Shown one piece after another: positions 31,816 through 43,444 of a DNA stretch of 64,000 nucleotides. A model generated the notes under the pieces. That model saw only the letters and a list, made by a program, of their open reading frames with translations, had not been told where the DNA came from and did not search any database. Position numbers and translations under genes: made by a program. How positions within the stretch are numbered: the stretch's first letter is position 1; each line of letters begins with the position of its first letter. The DNA comes from Bromus sterilis (taxonomy: Eukaryota > Streptophyta > Magnoliopsida > Poales > Poaceae), in NCBI GenBank assembly GCA_950022295.1, contig OX465598.1, positions 68,122,001 through 68,186,000 of the forward strand. The letters are read 5' to 3'.

Positions 31816-34639
31816 TGTAACATCCCAAATTTATTTTTGGATGAGTTACTAGAGAGCATATGCATATCATTTTTTTTTTGCATTTTGGATCTTATTTGAG
31901 AGTTTATTTGAATTTATTGAATAAAGTTTTTCTTTACTATGTTATTTTGTATAAATAACTTATTGAAAATATCATTTATGTTTTTCTAAGATTTTAGAAA
32001 TTTATTTCGTATTTTTCCGACTTATATTTTATTTTATAAAACTCTTTGAAGTTTAAAGAAAAGTACGTATACATTTATATAAACGTACTTACGTTTTACG
32101 TATTTTTATTATTTAAAAAAAAATAAGATGTTATTTTTTTGGGGCTATTTTATTATATTAAAAATACCCCTATATTTTTTTTAAAAAAAAAATTCGCAAA
32201 AAAAAAAAAAAAACTGGGACGGGCCAGCCAGGCCGAATTCGGCCCAGCCAGCCCAGCCGCCCTGGGCCACGTAGCGCTCCTCTCACTGACCGCACGAGCG
32301 CACAGGAGATTCTGTACGTGTCCATGGCGGACACGAACAGAGGCCGCCGCCGTCCCGTGTTCGTCCCGATCTCTCTTCCCGTTAATCCCGTGCCCACAAA
32401 ATCTTGTCCCTTAAATACCCCATGACCCCCTCCACCGATTCCCCACAAAATTTCGCAGCAAACCGTTCCAAATCGAGCTAATTTCGGGGTAGATCTAGGT
32501 CCAACGGAGCTCTATTGTTGGACGAATTTCGTCACCGGTGAGCCTCCCCTTGACCCCAAATTCTGCAGACCGACTCTTCTCTTCGTTGTGCTTCTAATTG
32601 ACATCTTTTTCCCTCTTCTTTTCTTGCGCAAGTTTGATCCCCAAATTGTACGCGTACCGCGGGAGTTCATCGGAGCGCGCTCGGTTCACCGCGTTGCCAC
32701 GTTCGTACGGACGACGTTGGAGATCATCACCACCACCCTTGTGATCTTCTAATCAAGCCCTACATCTTAGACGTCCTCGTTGACGCCGAAGATCGCCGGA
32801 GTTGTCGTGTTCGTCGCGTCTAATCTACACGTCGCGGTTAGTAAAAGCGCCGTAACTTTTTATCCGTTGCTCCGTTTTAGATGAAACAAGCGGCCAAATC
32901 GTTGTTTTGAAACCCTCTAATTATTGTGTACTGTAGATCCAAGTTTTGAGAAAATTATTTTTCCGTTCGATCAAAAAAATTTCCTAGATCCTATGCAAAA
33001 CTGTTCTAGTAATATCTTTTTACTCGTAGATCCGTTTTGCGTGATTCCAAAGCCCACGGTTTTCTTTCGAAGCCCTCTTTTCAGTTCAACCATAAAGTTT
33101 GTTTTGGTATTTTCGAAAATATTCAGATCTGATCAGATTCTATTTTCAACTTTAGTTGATCGTATCTTTTGTTTTACAACTCGGATTTGATTGATTCTTT
33201 TCGCAAACTAAAACCCTAGCTAAACCCTTTATTTTAGACACTTTGCAACCCACTTTTAAAATCAATCTTGATCTGTTTTGCAAAATCTTTTATTCGGATT
33301 TTATTTTGGAGTTCTTGGACATTGTTTTGCTTTTGGTTGTGTATTGATTGTGTGTATCTTTGTTTGCTCACGATAGATTGTACGGAGTGCGAAGCAGAGT
33401 ACCACCAATCTTTAGAGTTCTGCAATCAACAGCAAGGCAAGTCATATCTTTGACCATACTCCCCATTACCTATGTTTTCAATGCATTAGTTCTTCTTGTT
33501 TAGATTGCATGATAGGTTATGCTATGCTTTTACACCCAGTAGTTCATTGAGGTAGGTCTGATCCTTACATCATTGTCACCATCGTATATTAAGATATTGC
33601 TATGCTAAGTAGACGTGGATTGGGAAGTGAATCATTATGAGGTATGAGTGATAATGTAGTAATTAGGACCAAGATAAAGTTAATGAACTACCTGGGTGGG
33701 ATGGTTGCGAGCATCCTGGAGGTGGCCAGTGATGACTGCGGAAAGCCACCCAGGCTAAAAGGGACTGTTTGTATTGACATACCTAGAAGCTTACGTGTGC
33801 AGCCACAAGCTACTATGGGCTCTGGCTTGGTTGATCAGTGGTAGGGACTCTTACTAGGTAGCGCTATGAAAGTAGTTGTGAGTAGGTGGGATGGGTGCTA
33901 CCGGAGTAAGGGAAACTCTTCTGAAAGACCATGTCTCGATCTTCCGGTTGTCATACACCATGCAGTGTGACGAACTACAAAGGAGGCGATCGAGTCTTGT
34001 GGGGAAAAGTGCACAAACCTCTGCAGAGTGTAAAACTAATCGATTAGCCGTGTCCCCGGTTATGGACAATTTGAGCAACTAGTTGTGGAAATATTTATTT
34101 GTCTCATCATCTTTAATTAACTGATTGGTTTAATCACTTTGGGATAGATTGAGTGGGGTTTCCCATCTCAATCGTATGCTATTGTAGAACTTAGCTATTA
34201 TTATTCTATAGGGAAATTTTAGCTTTTTGCAAAAATAAATGTAGAAGCTACACCAGCCAAATTGCATGTATTACAGGGCTTTTACTTCTTTCTGTGATAT
34301 GGCTTGCCGTACGATCAAAGTACTGACCCCTTTTGGGGCTGTAACTTATTCATGTTGCAGATTGTTCTGACGAGGAGTAAGGTGCGAATAGGTCGCTGTC
34401 TTATACTCAACTTTTGCCGTGGAGTCGGATGGACTCGCTACTACTACTATTATAGCTTCCGCAAGTATTTGATTAGATGGCCTTAAGCCATGTTATTATT
34501 GTAATATTTACTTCATTCGATGTAATAAAGACATGTTTTACTTCTGTTATTTCATCGAGTACTGTGTGTGCTAGCAAACTGATCCAGGGACTAGCACGTT
34601 AAGCACAGAGACTTGATCCCTTCGGATCTGGTCGCTACA
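31816..34639 (+). repeat. Solo LTR L (2,824 bp)
   Basis: It begins TGTAACATCCC and ends GGTCGCTACA, with perfect ATCTT at 31811-31815 and 34640-34644. Removal restores the sequence of the 3' LTR of C. Poly(A) runs lie at 32170-32215 and a TATA-like CTTAAATACCCC near 32411. AATAAAG near 34525 could be a polyadenylation signal, so plus orientation is likely. No ORF over 90 codons is convincing. It is unrelated to the other LTRs here and unusually long. Confidence 0.85.
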
Positions 34640-34644
34640 ATCTT

Positions 34645-34803
34645 AATTGCAGGGTTTCTTGAGAGAGACCATCTTCAACCTCTACTTCCCTGAGTTCGAT
34701 AAACCTTAGGTCATCCACTTGAGGGAAATTGCTGCTGTCCTACAAACCTCTGCGCTTGGAGGCCCAACATAGTCTATAAGAATAGAAGCGTGTGTAGACA
34801 TCA
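34645..34803 (+). repeat. Gypsy C 5' LTR, second segment
   Basis: It runs from AATTGCAGGGTTTC to AGACATCA and matches 41544-41702 of the 3' LTR. Confidence 0.9.
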
Positions 34804-34812
34804 AGCTATTTC

Positions 34813-34830
34813 TGGCGCCGTTGCCGGGGA
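34813..34830 (+). other. Primer-binding site of gypsy C (tRNA-Asp)
   Basis: TGGCGCCGTTGCCGGGGA lies 9 bp after the LTR end. Confidence 0.9.
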
Positions 34831-34903
34831 GGTAAGGTTTGAAGGTATATCTTTAGATCTTGCAATTAATTCTTTTCATTTCTTGTTTTTATTTTCACTA
34901 GTT

Positions 34904-36253
34904 ATGCTTATGGAAAACTGCACTCTTAGTTCGTTGTTTGGGGAAGGCCGCTTTACCACGCCCTTAGTAGAGAAGTCTCCTCCACCTACTGAATGTATCC
35001 CGTTCAAAATACCACTTGGTATAGTTGAAATAATTATTAATGATTGTTATGATGGGAGAGTCAATCCTTGTATTCATTTGTTGAAACTTACAGAACTTTG
35101 TGAGTTATTTAAGATTTCAGGTTTGACAAGAGGTGAAGTCATGAATAAATTATTTCCCTTGTCACTGAAAGGAATAGCATTGGAATGGTATAGGCTACTA
35201 GATGATTCTCACCTACGGGATTGGGAAGAGATCCAGTCTCTCTTTTACTCCAAGTTTTATCCTCTTCATGAAGTTCATGAGAATAGGAATTATGTTTATA
35301 ATTTCTATCCTCATGATGGAGAGAGCATATCTCAAGCTTGGGGGAGACTGAAAACTTTAATGCTAAAATGTCCTGACCATGGGCTCCCCAAAGATATAAT
35401 TATTACTAATTTTTATGCGAGGCTCTCTCGACAGGATAAAGACTTGCTCAATGCTTTCTCTATGGGTTCTTTCACAAACGATAAGATTGATGCTAAATGG
35501 GAACTCCTTGAAAGAATTCAACGCAATACTGAAGATTGGGAGATCGACAAAGGTAAAGAGTCAAGTATAAATTATGAGTATGATTGCATTAAGTCCTTTG
35601 TTGAAACTGCAAGTTTTAATAAGTTTAGTGCTAAGTTTGGGCTTGATTCTCAACTCCTTGTTGATTTCCTCAAATCTTTTGCTTCGCATCTTAATATGCC
35701 TAAGGAGAATTGGATCAAGCATCATGAACCTTTTAAAGATATTTGCAAAGAAAGTGAAAATGTTCATGATGATTGCAACATGCATGATGCAATTCCTGAA
35801 AATGAAGTTTTATATAAGCATGTTAATTTTTGTGGAGTGGATAGACCTTGTGAAAGGCCTATGATTGAAGAAGAGAAGTATTGTAAGAAACATAAGCCTG
35901 AAAGATTAATCACTTGGGTCAAAGATTTAAATGAAATTGCTAGAGAATTATGTGTCCTTTATCCTTTTACTTGTGAACTTTGCTCTATAGAGGGTCACTT
36001 TAATTTTCAATGCATGAACTTTCAAAACATAACTGTTAACCAGTTGTGTGATAACATGATCACTTCTGATCTTTATGATGAACTTATGTTATTTTTGATG
36101 TGTGAAGAGTTATCAGAAAAGACTTCTTGGCTAGATGTTAATGCCTTAGGAATTAGCAACACTTTGCAAAATTGCCATCTCTATTGTGTTGTTAATTTCC
36201 ATGAAAATGATTACATAAGTAAGATTAGAAAGGAGGGAACTTTACCAAAGTAA
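34904..36253 (+). CDS. Gag protein of gypsy C
   Basis: About 449 aa from the Met at 34904; a second Met at 34910 is an equally likely start. The frame is open further upstream to 34790, but that part overlaps the PBS region and is not expected to be coding. Residues 83-150 hold the retrotransposon gag (capsid-like) core: LFPLSLKG, W95, then SISQAWGRLK at 141-150. A zinc knuckle CELCSIEGHFNFQC (C357, C360, H365, C370) sits near the C-terminus. Gag would form the virus-like particle and bind element RNA. The frame ends in a single TAA, and the next ORF continues in the same frame. It has no stops or shifts, unlike all other gags in the window. Confidence 0.85.
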   Translation: MLMENCTLSSLFGEGRFTTPLVEKSPPPTECIPFKIPLGIVEIIINDCYDGRVNPCIHLLKLTELCELFKISGLTRGEVMNKLFPLSLKGIALEWYRLLDDSHLRDWEEIQSLFYSKFYPLHEVHENRNYVYNFYPHDGESISQAWGRLKTLMLKCPDHGLPKDIIITNFYARLSRQDKDLLNAFSMGSFTNDKIDAKWELLERIQRNTEDWEIDKGKESSINYEYDCIKSFVETASFNKFSAKFGLDSQLLVDFLKSFASHLNMPKENWIKHHEPFKDICKESENVHDDCNMHDAIPENEVLYKHVNFCGVDRPCERPMIEEEKYCKKHKPERLITWVKDLNEIARELCVLYPFTCELCSIEGHFNFQCMNFQNITVNQLCDNMITSDLYDELMLFLMCEELSEKTSWLDVNALGISNTLQNCHLYCVVNFHENDYISKIRKEGTLPK

Positions 36254-37393
36254 AAAAATGTCACTTATATCTCTACTAATAAAAAGGAGAGTTTCTCCCA
36301 AGTTTCCCCTATTGTTTCTAATGATAAACTAGAATATGTGGAGAAACATCATCTTCAACCACTCCCTCCTAAGGTGAATAAGAAGAAAAAGAAGAGGAGG
36401 AGGAAGAGGAGCAAGAAGGAAGAAGAATGGGTATCAACTTGGCCTGAGCATATTCCTCGCATCAATTTTTATCCTAAAGGGCAGAAATTTTTGGAGGACG
36501 GTGAGCTTGATTGCATTCATTATTATCCTGATGTTAAGTCCATAGGCACTATTGAAGATGATTTTGATTATGATATGCATGTTGATTTTTGTGATTGGGA
36601 AAATGATGATAATGGTACTTATGACCTTGAAAATCTTTTTGGTACCAACTCTGAGAGTGGTGATATGGAAATCTCCAAGCTTGGGGATGATAGGATTGCA
36701 AGTCCTTTAACCATTAGTGATGTGGTAATTGATAATTATTTTACTAGTAAGAATAAAGACATCATGTTTACAAATATATTAGCTAGAAATGATAATGCTC
36801 TTCTCTACTATGATGATGATGTTATAACTCCTATCTATAGTGATTTTAAAGGTACCTATGACATAAGAAGAAATTATCCTTATGAAACTTGTCATAATCA
36901 TGGAGGTAATTACTCCCTTGTTGAACACCATCTTCCTAATACACTATTAATCTATAGTGTTCAAGTTGTTTATGATAGTCCTACTCCCACTATTACCAAT
37001 GAGAAAGATTATGCTTATGTGGAGAGTAAGAGTACCCTTTTGCATGTGGATCATGGTAACAATGCTTTATGTGATGCTTATATTGTTGAGTTTATTCATG
37101 ACCCTACTGGAAATAATAATGAGAAGGGAACATATTCTTATAGATATTTCAATAATATCAAGTTCCCTCTCTTTATGTTGAAGGCTTTGAAGTTGCACTT
37201 ATTTTACCTTCCTATGCTAATATCTTTATGCTTCAATGAGTTTTTCCTCTACAAGATCCCTTTGCATAGGAAGCATGTTAGACTTAAATTTGTTTGTTAT
37301 TTTCTTCTTGATCCTCTCTTTTGTTCTTCAACTCTTATTCCTTATCCCTATGAGAGCATCATTAAAATCTTAAGCCTATCTTTTTGGCTATAA
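36254..37393 (+). CDS. ORF2 of gypsy C, unknown function, in frame after the gag stop
   Basis: After TAA at 36251-36253 the gag frame is open for 379 codons. There is no early ATG: a start could be stop-codon readthrough, a non-AUG codon such as GTG at 36338, or a later Met. The N-terminal part (about 36354-36430) is extremely basic, with a KKKKKRRRKRSKKEEE run resembling a nuclear localisation signal. A long acidic region rich in Asp, Asn and Tyr follows (for example EDDFDYDMH and YYDDDV), then a hydrophobic C-terminus. I find no protease DTG/DSG, no RT YxDD, no integrase or chromodomain. It might be a divergent gag extension or an element-specific accessory protein. The bases after the stop do not fit the CARYYA readthrough context. 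Confidence 0.5.
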   Translation, partial: KNVTYISTNKKESFSQVSPIVSNDKLEYVEKHHLQPLPPKVNKKKKKRRRKRSKKEEEWVSTWPEHIPRINFYPKGQKFLEDGELDCIHYYPDVKSIGTIEDDFDYDMHVDFCDWENDDNGTYDLENLFGTNSESGDMEISKLGDDRIASPLTISDVVIDNYFTSKNKDIMFTNILARNDNALLYYDDDVITPIYSDFKGTYDIRRNYPYETCHNHGGNYSLVEHHLPNTLLIYSVQVVYDSPTPTITNEKDYAYVESKSTLLHVDHGNNALCDAYIVEFIHDPTGNNNEKGTYSYRYFNNIKFPLFMLKALKLHLFYLPMLISLCFNEFFLYKIPLHRKHVRLKFVCYFLLDPLFCSSTLIPYPYESIIKILSLSFWL

Positions 37394-38004
37394 AGAAAGA
37401 GCTCTAGGGAGACAACCCTTGTTATCTTTAGTTTGAGTTTTTACTTTCAGTTTTTAGTGGTCTTGATGATTTTACTACTGTAGCAACATCATTGCATCTT
37501 TATTTTCAATCTTTGTGCCAAGTCTAGCCTCCGATTGCAAGAAAGTTCAAAAGTTGTGACATGCTGTCCAGAAAACAGATTTTGTCCTTGGACGGAAAAA
37601 TTAGCCTAATATCACCAGATCATCTTTTTTATCTGAATTTTTTTTACAGCGTGCTCCATAAAATTGAATTTCGAGCGTCTGTTCTGAGTTTTTTGATTCG
37701 AGTTGCAGAAGTACCCCTAAAGAATTCTTTACTACCTGCTGGTCTGTTTTTCACAGATTCTGTCCTGTTTTGCTTTTTCTTCATTTTGGGAACCTTAAGC
37801 TTGCTTTTTATTTGCAAAAACTTTTTGGCAATCTTGAGAAACAGTAGCTCTTCAAGAATATCCTTATTTACAGTAGAGAAAATTACTTTATTATGGGTAC
37901 TAACCTCGCTAATCAGATTATGATGAGTTATGCATGAAGGGAGTTTTCAAGTGTGCGAGGGAAGATGATGAAAGAAGATTCAGAAGTGTCAAGCGCTCAA
38001 GCTT

Positions 38005-38083
38005 GGGGATGCCCCCATGCATCCCCAAGAAATATTCAAGGAGACTCAAGCTTCTAAGCTTGGGGATGCCCCCGTGCATCCCC
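38005..38083 (+). repeat. Paired GC hairpins with PPT-like arms (gypsy C)
   Basis: Palindromes at 38005-38026 and 38062-38083, each after AAGCTT, with 8-bp arms GGGGATGC/GCATCCCC. A further AAGCTTGGGGATG without the hairpin occurs inside ORF2 at 36677-36689. Confidence 0.9.
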
Positions 38084-38879
38084 TTCTCCATCAACAATTA
38101 TCAGTTCGTCTCTCGTTTCACTATATTTTTATCACTTCATGCGTTGTGTGCTATGCTTGGAGCGTCTCGCTCTTTACTTTTCTAGGTTTGTTTTTTTTGG
38201 CTTGCTGTTCATAACAAGTTAGATCCCGTCTTACTTTGTGTGGGAGAGAAACACGCTCCGTTTGAACTAGAACTCTTCATAGGATTTGCATGATTATTTC
38301 CTTAGCTGTGAGTTGTTCTTTTTCTTTTCTTAGCTGCTGCCCTGTTTAGTTGTAGTGCTTTAGTTTTCTTCTAGAGCTTTTCTTTTGTCTCAGGTTGAAC
38401 TTTCTATAGGTTGCATGTTTTATCTTGTTAGAGAGTTTGCCTGTTGCACTGAGTTTTGTGTCTTGACTAGAAAGTAGGTAGTTGAAGTTGCTATTCTCTT
38501 TGTAGTAGTAACTTGCAATAGTTTTGAGGAGTTGACTAGATTAATGTTTGAACTTTTGGTGTCAAGAGTTCGAGCCTATTAGTGATAGATGCCGTATTTT
38601 GGGCAATCCGTGTGTTTTTAGAAAACCAAAAACCCCTGTAGAGAACTCTAGCTACTAGATGGATCACTAACCTCTGGAGGGTTCGAATATTAGAGTTCAC
38701 TCACGTACCATGAGTCGAGGATGCGCAAGGAAAACCAGACCCCCATACACTCCTCCTCGGGGTACTTGTCTCTTTGTGAACCTCCTGATTAGATTAAGAG
38801 TTACCGATAATAAGTGCATGAGTTCTTCGGACTAATGTGAGTATTCGAAAGTTGACACTTATACCGACCTATACTTTTT

Positions 38880-39074
38880 CTAGCCTCTTCGGTAACGTGC
38901 AATGCCCTTTCTCACCTTGAGAGTTGGTGCATACTTCGCCGGTGCATCCAAACCCTTGGCACGATACGCTCTGTCATCATAAGCCTCCTTATATCTTTCC
39001 TCAAAACAGCCACCATACCTACCTACAAGGCATTTCGATAGCCTTTCCGAGATACATTGCCATGCAACATCCAC
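38880..39074 (-). pseudogene. Broken antisense ORF of gypsy C
   Basis: It corresponds to the 83-codon antisense frame of A and B. A single-base deletion near 39030 shifts the N-terminal part, so MRRWMLHG is no longer in frame with GRYGGCFEE. A second change near 38925-38935 alters the tail. Confidence 0.4.
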
Positions 39075-40236
39075 CTTCTCATGACTTGATCCTCATGTCA
39101 TACATGCTACTTGCTTGATCGATGAGCCGCATGCTATTTGGGCCTTGCCCTAATCATTGCTACATGACGCGCTAGTATCATTGCATATCCTGCTATCCTG
39201 GCAGAGGCATACATTTGCATCATGATAGTTATATCTTCTTTATGTGAGTACCTTTGTAAAGTGTGAAAGATCTCCTATATTCTTGTAAAATATAGAGTGT
39301 TGCCCCTAAAGTGAGGAAAAGATCCCAAAGAGGACAAAATCAATAGATCCCAAAGAGGACAAATGAGAGTTAAATAGAAAGAGCCATTGAGGCCACCAAA
39401 AAAATAGAAAAAATAGAAAAAAGAGAAAAAGAAAAATAAAAAGTGAGAAGGGGGAACACTACTATTCCTTTTGAGAGATCCACACTAGTACTTCATCCTC
39501 TATCCCTTGTACTCCATAGAGATCATCATCATGCATATAGCTATGTGGGGACCTTCACACTATAGAACTTGGCTTGTATATTCCAATGATGAGCCTCCTC
39601 AAACGAGCTCTAGGTCTTCTTGAGCAAGCAAGTTAGATGCACCCCCACTAGTTCCCTTGGAGAGCTTTTAGCTCACATGTTCATCCATTGCATGGCAATC
39701 CCTCACATCATATTTATCATATGGCCTTCTCTCGCCTATGATTGTCCTCATTGATGTGAGCCTTTCACGCCTTTTTGTCTTCCTCCTCCACCTTCTTTCT
39801 GTTTCGCCTTTTAGGTGTCAACTTTCTTGCTCATGCTCATACATTGCATGAGTGCTCAAAATATCGAAAGGGAGTGGATCAGTTTGACTTGTACCTGGCT
39901 AGTGGTCTGGGGACGAGTCAAGATAAGAATCCAAAGGAGACCAACTGTGAAACTTTAGTAGATAGTTTTTCTCAACAACCTTTTTTCTCTCTTTTTCCCA
40001 GTCCCTTGCTTGCACGCAAACACCATCTGGAGATATTTGAGTCACGGACAACGAGAGCTCTTGCACCTTTTGTTCTTTTGTTGCTTGTGTCAATGCTAAT
40101 ATAGACTCTTGCTTGTTAAGACTTGAATTGAATTGCATGCTTTAATTGCTTTACTTAAAAGTCCTTATATGGTTGCGTGGCATGTCACCACAGAAATTAT
40201 GCTTGTTATAATTTACCTACTCAAGGACGAGCAGGA

Positions 40237-40253
40237 ATTAAGCTTGGGGATGT
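40237..40253 (+). other. Polypurine tract of gypsy C
   Basis: ATTAAGCTTGGGGATGT stands directly before the LTR start at 40254. Confidence 0.85.
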
Positions 40254-41702
40254 TGATACATCCCAAACGTATCTATAATTTCTGCTTGCTACATGCATGT
40301 TTTGTGTGACTTTGCCATGATTTGCTTCATACACTTTTGAGCAGTTTTGGACTAATCTATTAACCCAGTGCACCCAGCTGCCAGTTGCTGTTTTCTTTTG
40401 TTTTTGTATTTCAGGTTTTCCGGGCATTAAAAGTGCTCCGAAAAATCCGGAAAATCAGATATAAAATCAGCGACCCGGAAGCTTCCGGAATCACCAAGGT
40501 AGCGGAGGGGGGCCACCACCTGGAGACCAGGAGGGTCCCTGGTGCGGCCCCACCCTAGGCCGCGCCAGGAGGCCTCCTGGCTGCCTGGTGGGTCCCCTCG
40601 ACACCCCCCTCCGCCTATATTTAGCCCTCGGGGTGGAAACCCCTAATATCAAAGTACTTTTTCGAAAAGCGATTACGATCTCCGCCGCCATCGCCAACAA
40701 GCTTCGGGGGACCAGAATTCCTGTGTCGGCACCCTGCCGGGACGGGGAAGTGCCCCCGGATTCATCTCCATCGACGTTGCTTCCTCCCTCCATGAAGCGG
40801 TAGTAGTTCTCCCTCGGGGCTGAGGTTTCTACCATTACCTATGTGTTCTTCTCTCTCTCCCATGATGTGAACTTCGTTGTGATCATAGGCTATGTTAATC
40901 TAGGGTGATCCCATGATATTTCCCCTTCCTCTATGTATTGGATGATGTACTCAATTGATCTTATCTAGTATAATCCCCGAGACCAAGGTGACAGCGGTCT
41001 ATTGGACATGGGTTAGAAGAATATTATCATGAGTGATTTCCTTTTTTGTGTGTTGATTGAAGATTGAGAGTCTCTTGGTGCTTGTCTTTGACTATCCTTG
41101 AGATATGTTGTGGTGATTGTGGTACTCTCTTTGGATGGCTGCGGTGACATTGCAAAATCCATAGATTGAGAACTACGAACTTTGAGGTGTGCTTTTGTAG
41201 CCCTACATAATTCTCATCCTCTCTTGACCACAAAGGAATGACCTCCGATTACGTCTCCATTGCATGTTTTATGGGAAATATCATGTGATTAGACTATGTT
41301 AATGTTGTTGAGAGTTTCCACTAGTGAAAGTATGAAGCCTAGGCTTTGTTTCCACCATTGTTACACCGTTTGTGCTCACTTTTGTCACATGTTTGATTGC
41401 TGCACTTTTTATTACAGATTTATATTACCTTGCTTTGCCACACCTATCACTCGTATTTTACCATCTCTTCGCCGAACTAGTGCACCTATACAACTCCTAG
41501 TTGTATTAGGTGTGTTGGGGACACAAGAGACTTCTTGTATCTTAATTGCAGGGTTGCTTGAAAGAGACCATCTTCAACCTCTACTTCCCTGACTTCGATA
41601 AACCTTAGGTCATCCACTTGAGGGAAATTGCTGCTGTCCTTCAAACCTCTGCGCTTGGAGGCCCAACATAGTATACAAGAATAGAAGTGTGTGTAGACAT
41701 CA
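40254..41702 (+). repeat. Gypsy C 3' LTR (1,449 bp)
   Basis: It begins TGATACATCCCAAACG and ends GTAGACATCA, followed by GTTAC. Its first half resembles LTR H, while the second half (from about 40800) resembles solo LTR D and not the A/B/E type. Confidence 0.9.
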
Positions 41703-41871
41703 GTTACCCCAAGTGGAAGGTGAGATGTAGCGTAGCGGCAAATTTCCCTTAGCGAAGATGCTAAGGTTTTGATTGTCTCCAGTAGGACTCCACCAGATAC
41801 AAGTAGGTGGTGAAGTGAACAATGGCGCCGTTTACAACCTAGGTTGCTAACTTCACCTGGACCTGCACACA
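41703..41871 (-). repeat. LTR M, middle piece
   Basis: It starts with GTTAC (TSD of C) and continues cccaagtggaaggtgagatg, which joins directly to the piece at 30491-30527. It ends in ACACA, the TSD of solo LTR D. Confidence 0.85.
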
Positions 41872-43444
41872 TGATACGTCCCAAACGTATCTATAATTTC
41901 TGCTTGCTCCATGCATGTTTTGTGTGATATTGCTATGCTTTTGATACACGTTCATATCTTTTTATAACATATTTTGGAACTAACCTATTAATGGTTGCAA
42001 GAGTGCAAAAGTTCTTGTTTTGTACTTTATGTTTAGGAATTACTTGGATAAAGGAAAAATCACAAAAAAGAGCCTTGTAGGAGTTGGACTCTAACTCTCC
42101 CGAAATCTGTCCCCACCAGACAGGTTTTAAAGATCGCCTCGGCAACGCTAGAAGACGGCCTCAAACGTAAAAACTTAAAACTACAAAGTTGTAGGGAATT
42201 TTTTTCCGGTGGATTTAGACATGAAATTAGGCCCAATTGGAGTTCGGATGCTTCAAGAAACCCCGAAATACAGAAGACATAATCTGGATAACGGGAATCC
42301 GGGAGTCTCTATAAAGAGAGGAAACCTAGGTCAAAGGGCACCACGAAAATTCCTCCCCCTTGGCAGCCGTCTTGAGGGGGAGATCAATATCCACAGCAGC
42401 ACCATCTCCAAGGAAGAAGAAGGGGCCAAGGGCCGCTGCCCCCAAGGGTCGTGGGCGCCGCCGCCGCCGTTGCCGTCTCCTTCATCTCCTCCGGGCTGCA
42501 CCTCTCCATCAACAACTCTCCCTCTCACCATGTCCATGTGTGAGTAGTTCCCCCTCGGGGCTAAGGCTTGTATCTTGATCTATGTGGTTTCTCTCTCTCC
42601 CATGATGTGATCTTTGTTGTGATCATTGGCTATGTTAATCTAGGGTGATCCCATGATGTTTCCCCTTCTTCTATGTATTGGATTTGATGTACTCACTTGA
42701 TCCTATCTAGTATAATCCCCGAGACCATGATGACAGCGGTCTATTGGACATGGGTTAGAAGAATATTTTCATGAGTGATTTCCTCTTTTGTGTGTGGATT
42801 GAAGATTGAGAGTCTTTTGGTGCTTGTCTTTGACTATCCTTTAGATATGTTGTGGTTATTGTGGTACTCTCTTTGGATGGCCGCGGTGACATTGGGAAAT
42901 CCATAGATTGAGAACTACGAAATCTGAGGTGTGCTTTTGTAGCCCTACACAATTCTCGTCCTCTCTTAACCACAAAGGAATGACCTCCGAGTACGTCTCC
43001 ATTGCATGTTTTATGGGAAATATCATGTGATTAGACTATGTTAATGTTGTTGGGAGTTGCCACTAGTGAAAGTATGAAGCCTAGGCCTTTTTTCCACCAT
43101 TGCAATACCGTTTGTGCTCACGTTTACCACTTGTTTTCTTGCTACACTTTTTATTACAGATTTATATTGCTTTTTTTTGCCACACCTATCACCCATATTT
43201 TACCATCTCTTCGCCGAACTAGTGCACCTATACAACTCCTAGTTGTATTAGGTGTGTTGGGGACACAAGAGACTTCTTGTTTCTTAATTGCAGGGTTGCT
43301 GGAGAGAGACCATCTTCAACCTCTACTTCCCTGAGTTCGATAAACCTTAGGTCATCCACTTGAGGGAAATTGCTGTTGTCCTACAAACCTCTGCGCTTGG
43401 AGGCCCAACATAGTCTACAAGAATAGAAGCGTGCGCAGACATCA
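41872..43444 (+). repeat. Solo LTR D (1,573 bp)
   Basis: It begins TGATACGTCCCAAACG and ends GCAGACATCA. ACACA flanks it at 41867-41871 and 43445-43449. The first ~110 bp match the common LTR start, the middle (about 41990-42540) is unlike other LTRs here, and the rest matches gypsy C. Confidence 0.9.

Larger units (their letters stand above)
37394..40236 (+). other. Untranslated 3' interior of gypsy C
   Basis: It begins with the ctctagggagacaacccttg element after ORF2. It carries hairpins at 38005-38083, a broken antisense ORF copy (38880-39074), an A-rich tract at 39398-39450, and sequence up to the PPT. It aligns in order with A, B and E. Confidence 0.75.
30528..41702 (+). mobile_element. 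Gypsy C: complete non-autonomous LTR retrotransposon with gag and a second ORF
   Basis: It is flanked by perfect GTTAC at 30523-30527 and 41703-41707. The 5' LTR (1,447 bp after removal of solo LTR L) and 3' LTR (1,449 bp) are highly similar by eye, so the insertion is fairly recent. Between them are a tRNA-Asp PBS, a gag ORF, an in-frame second ORF, the shared 3' untranslated interior and a PPT. There is no protease, RT, RNase H or integrase. It is the best preserved element in the window. Confidence 0.9.

Noticed and set aside
31568..31852. 94-98-codon ORF seen three times (31568, 41296, 43038)
   Set aside because: All three are the same position in the LTRs of C and D. Repetition reflects LTR copies, not a gene family.
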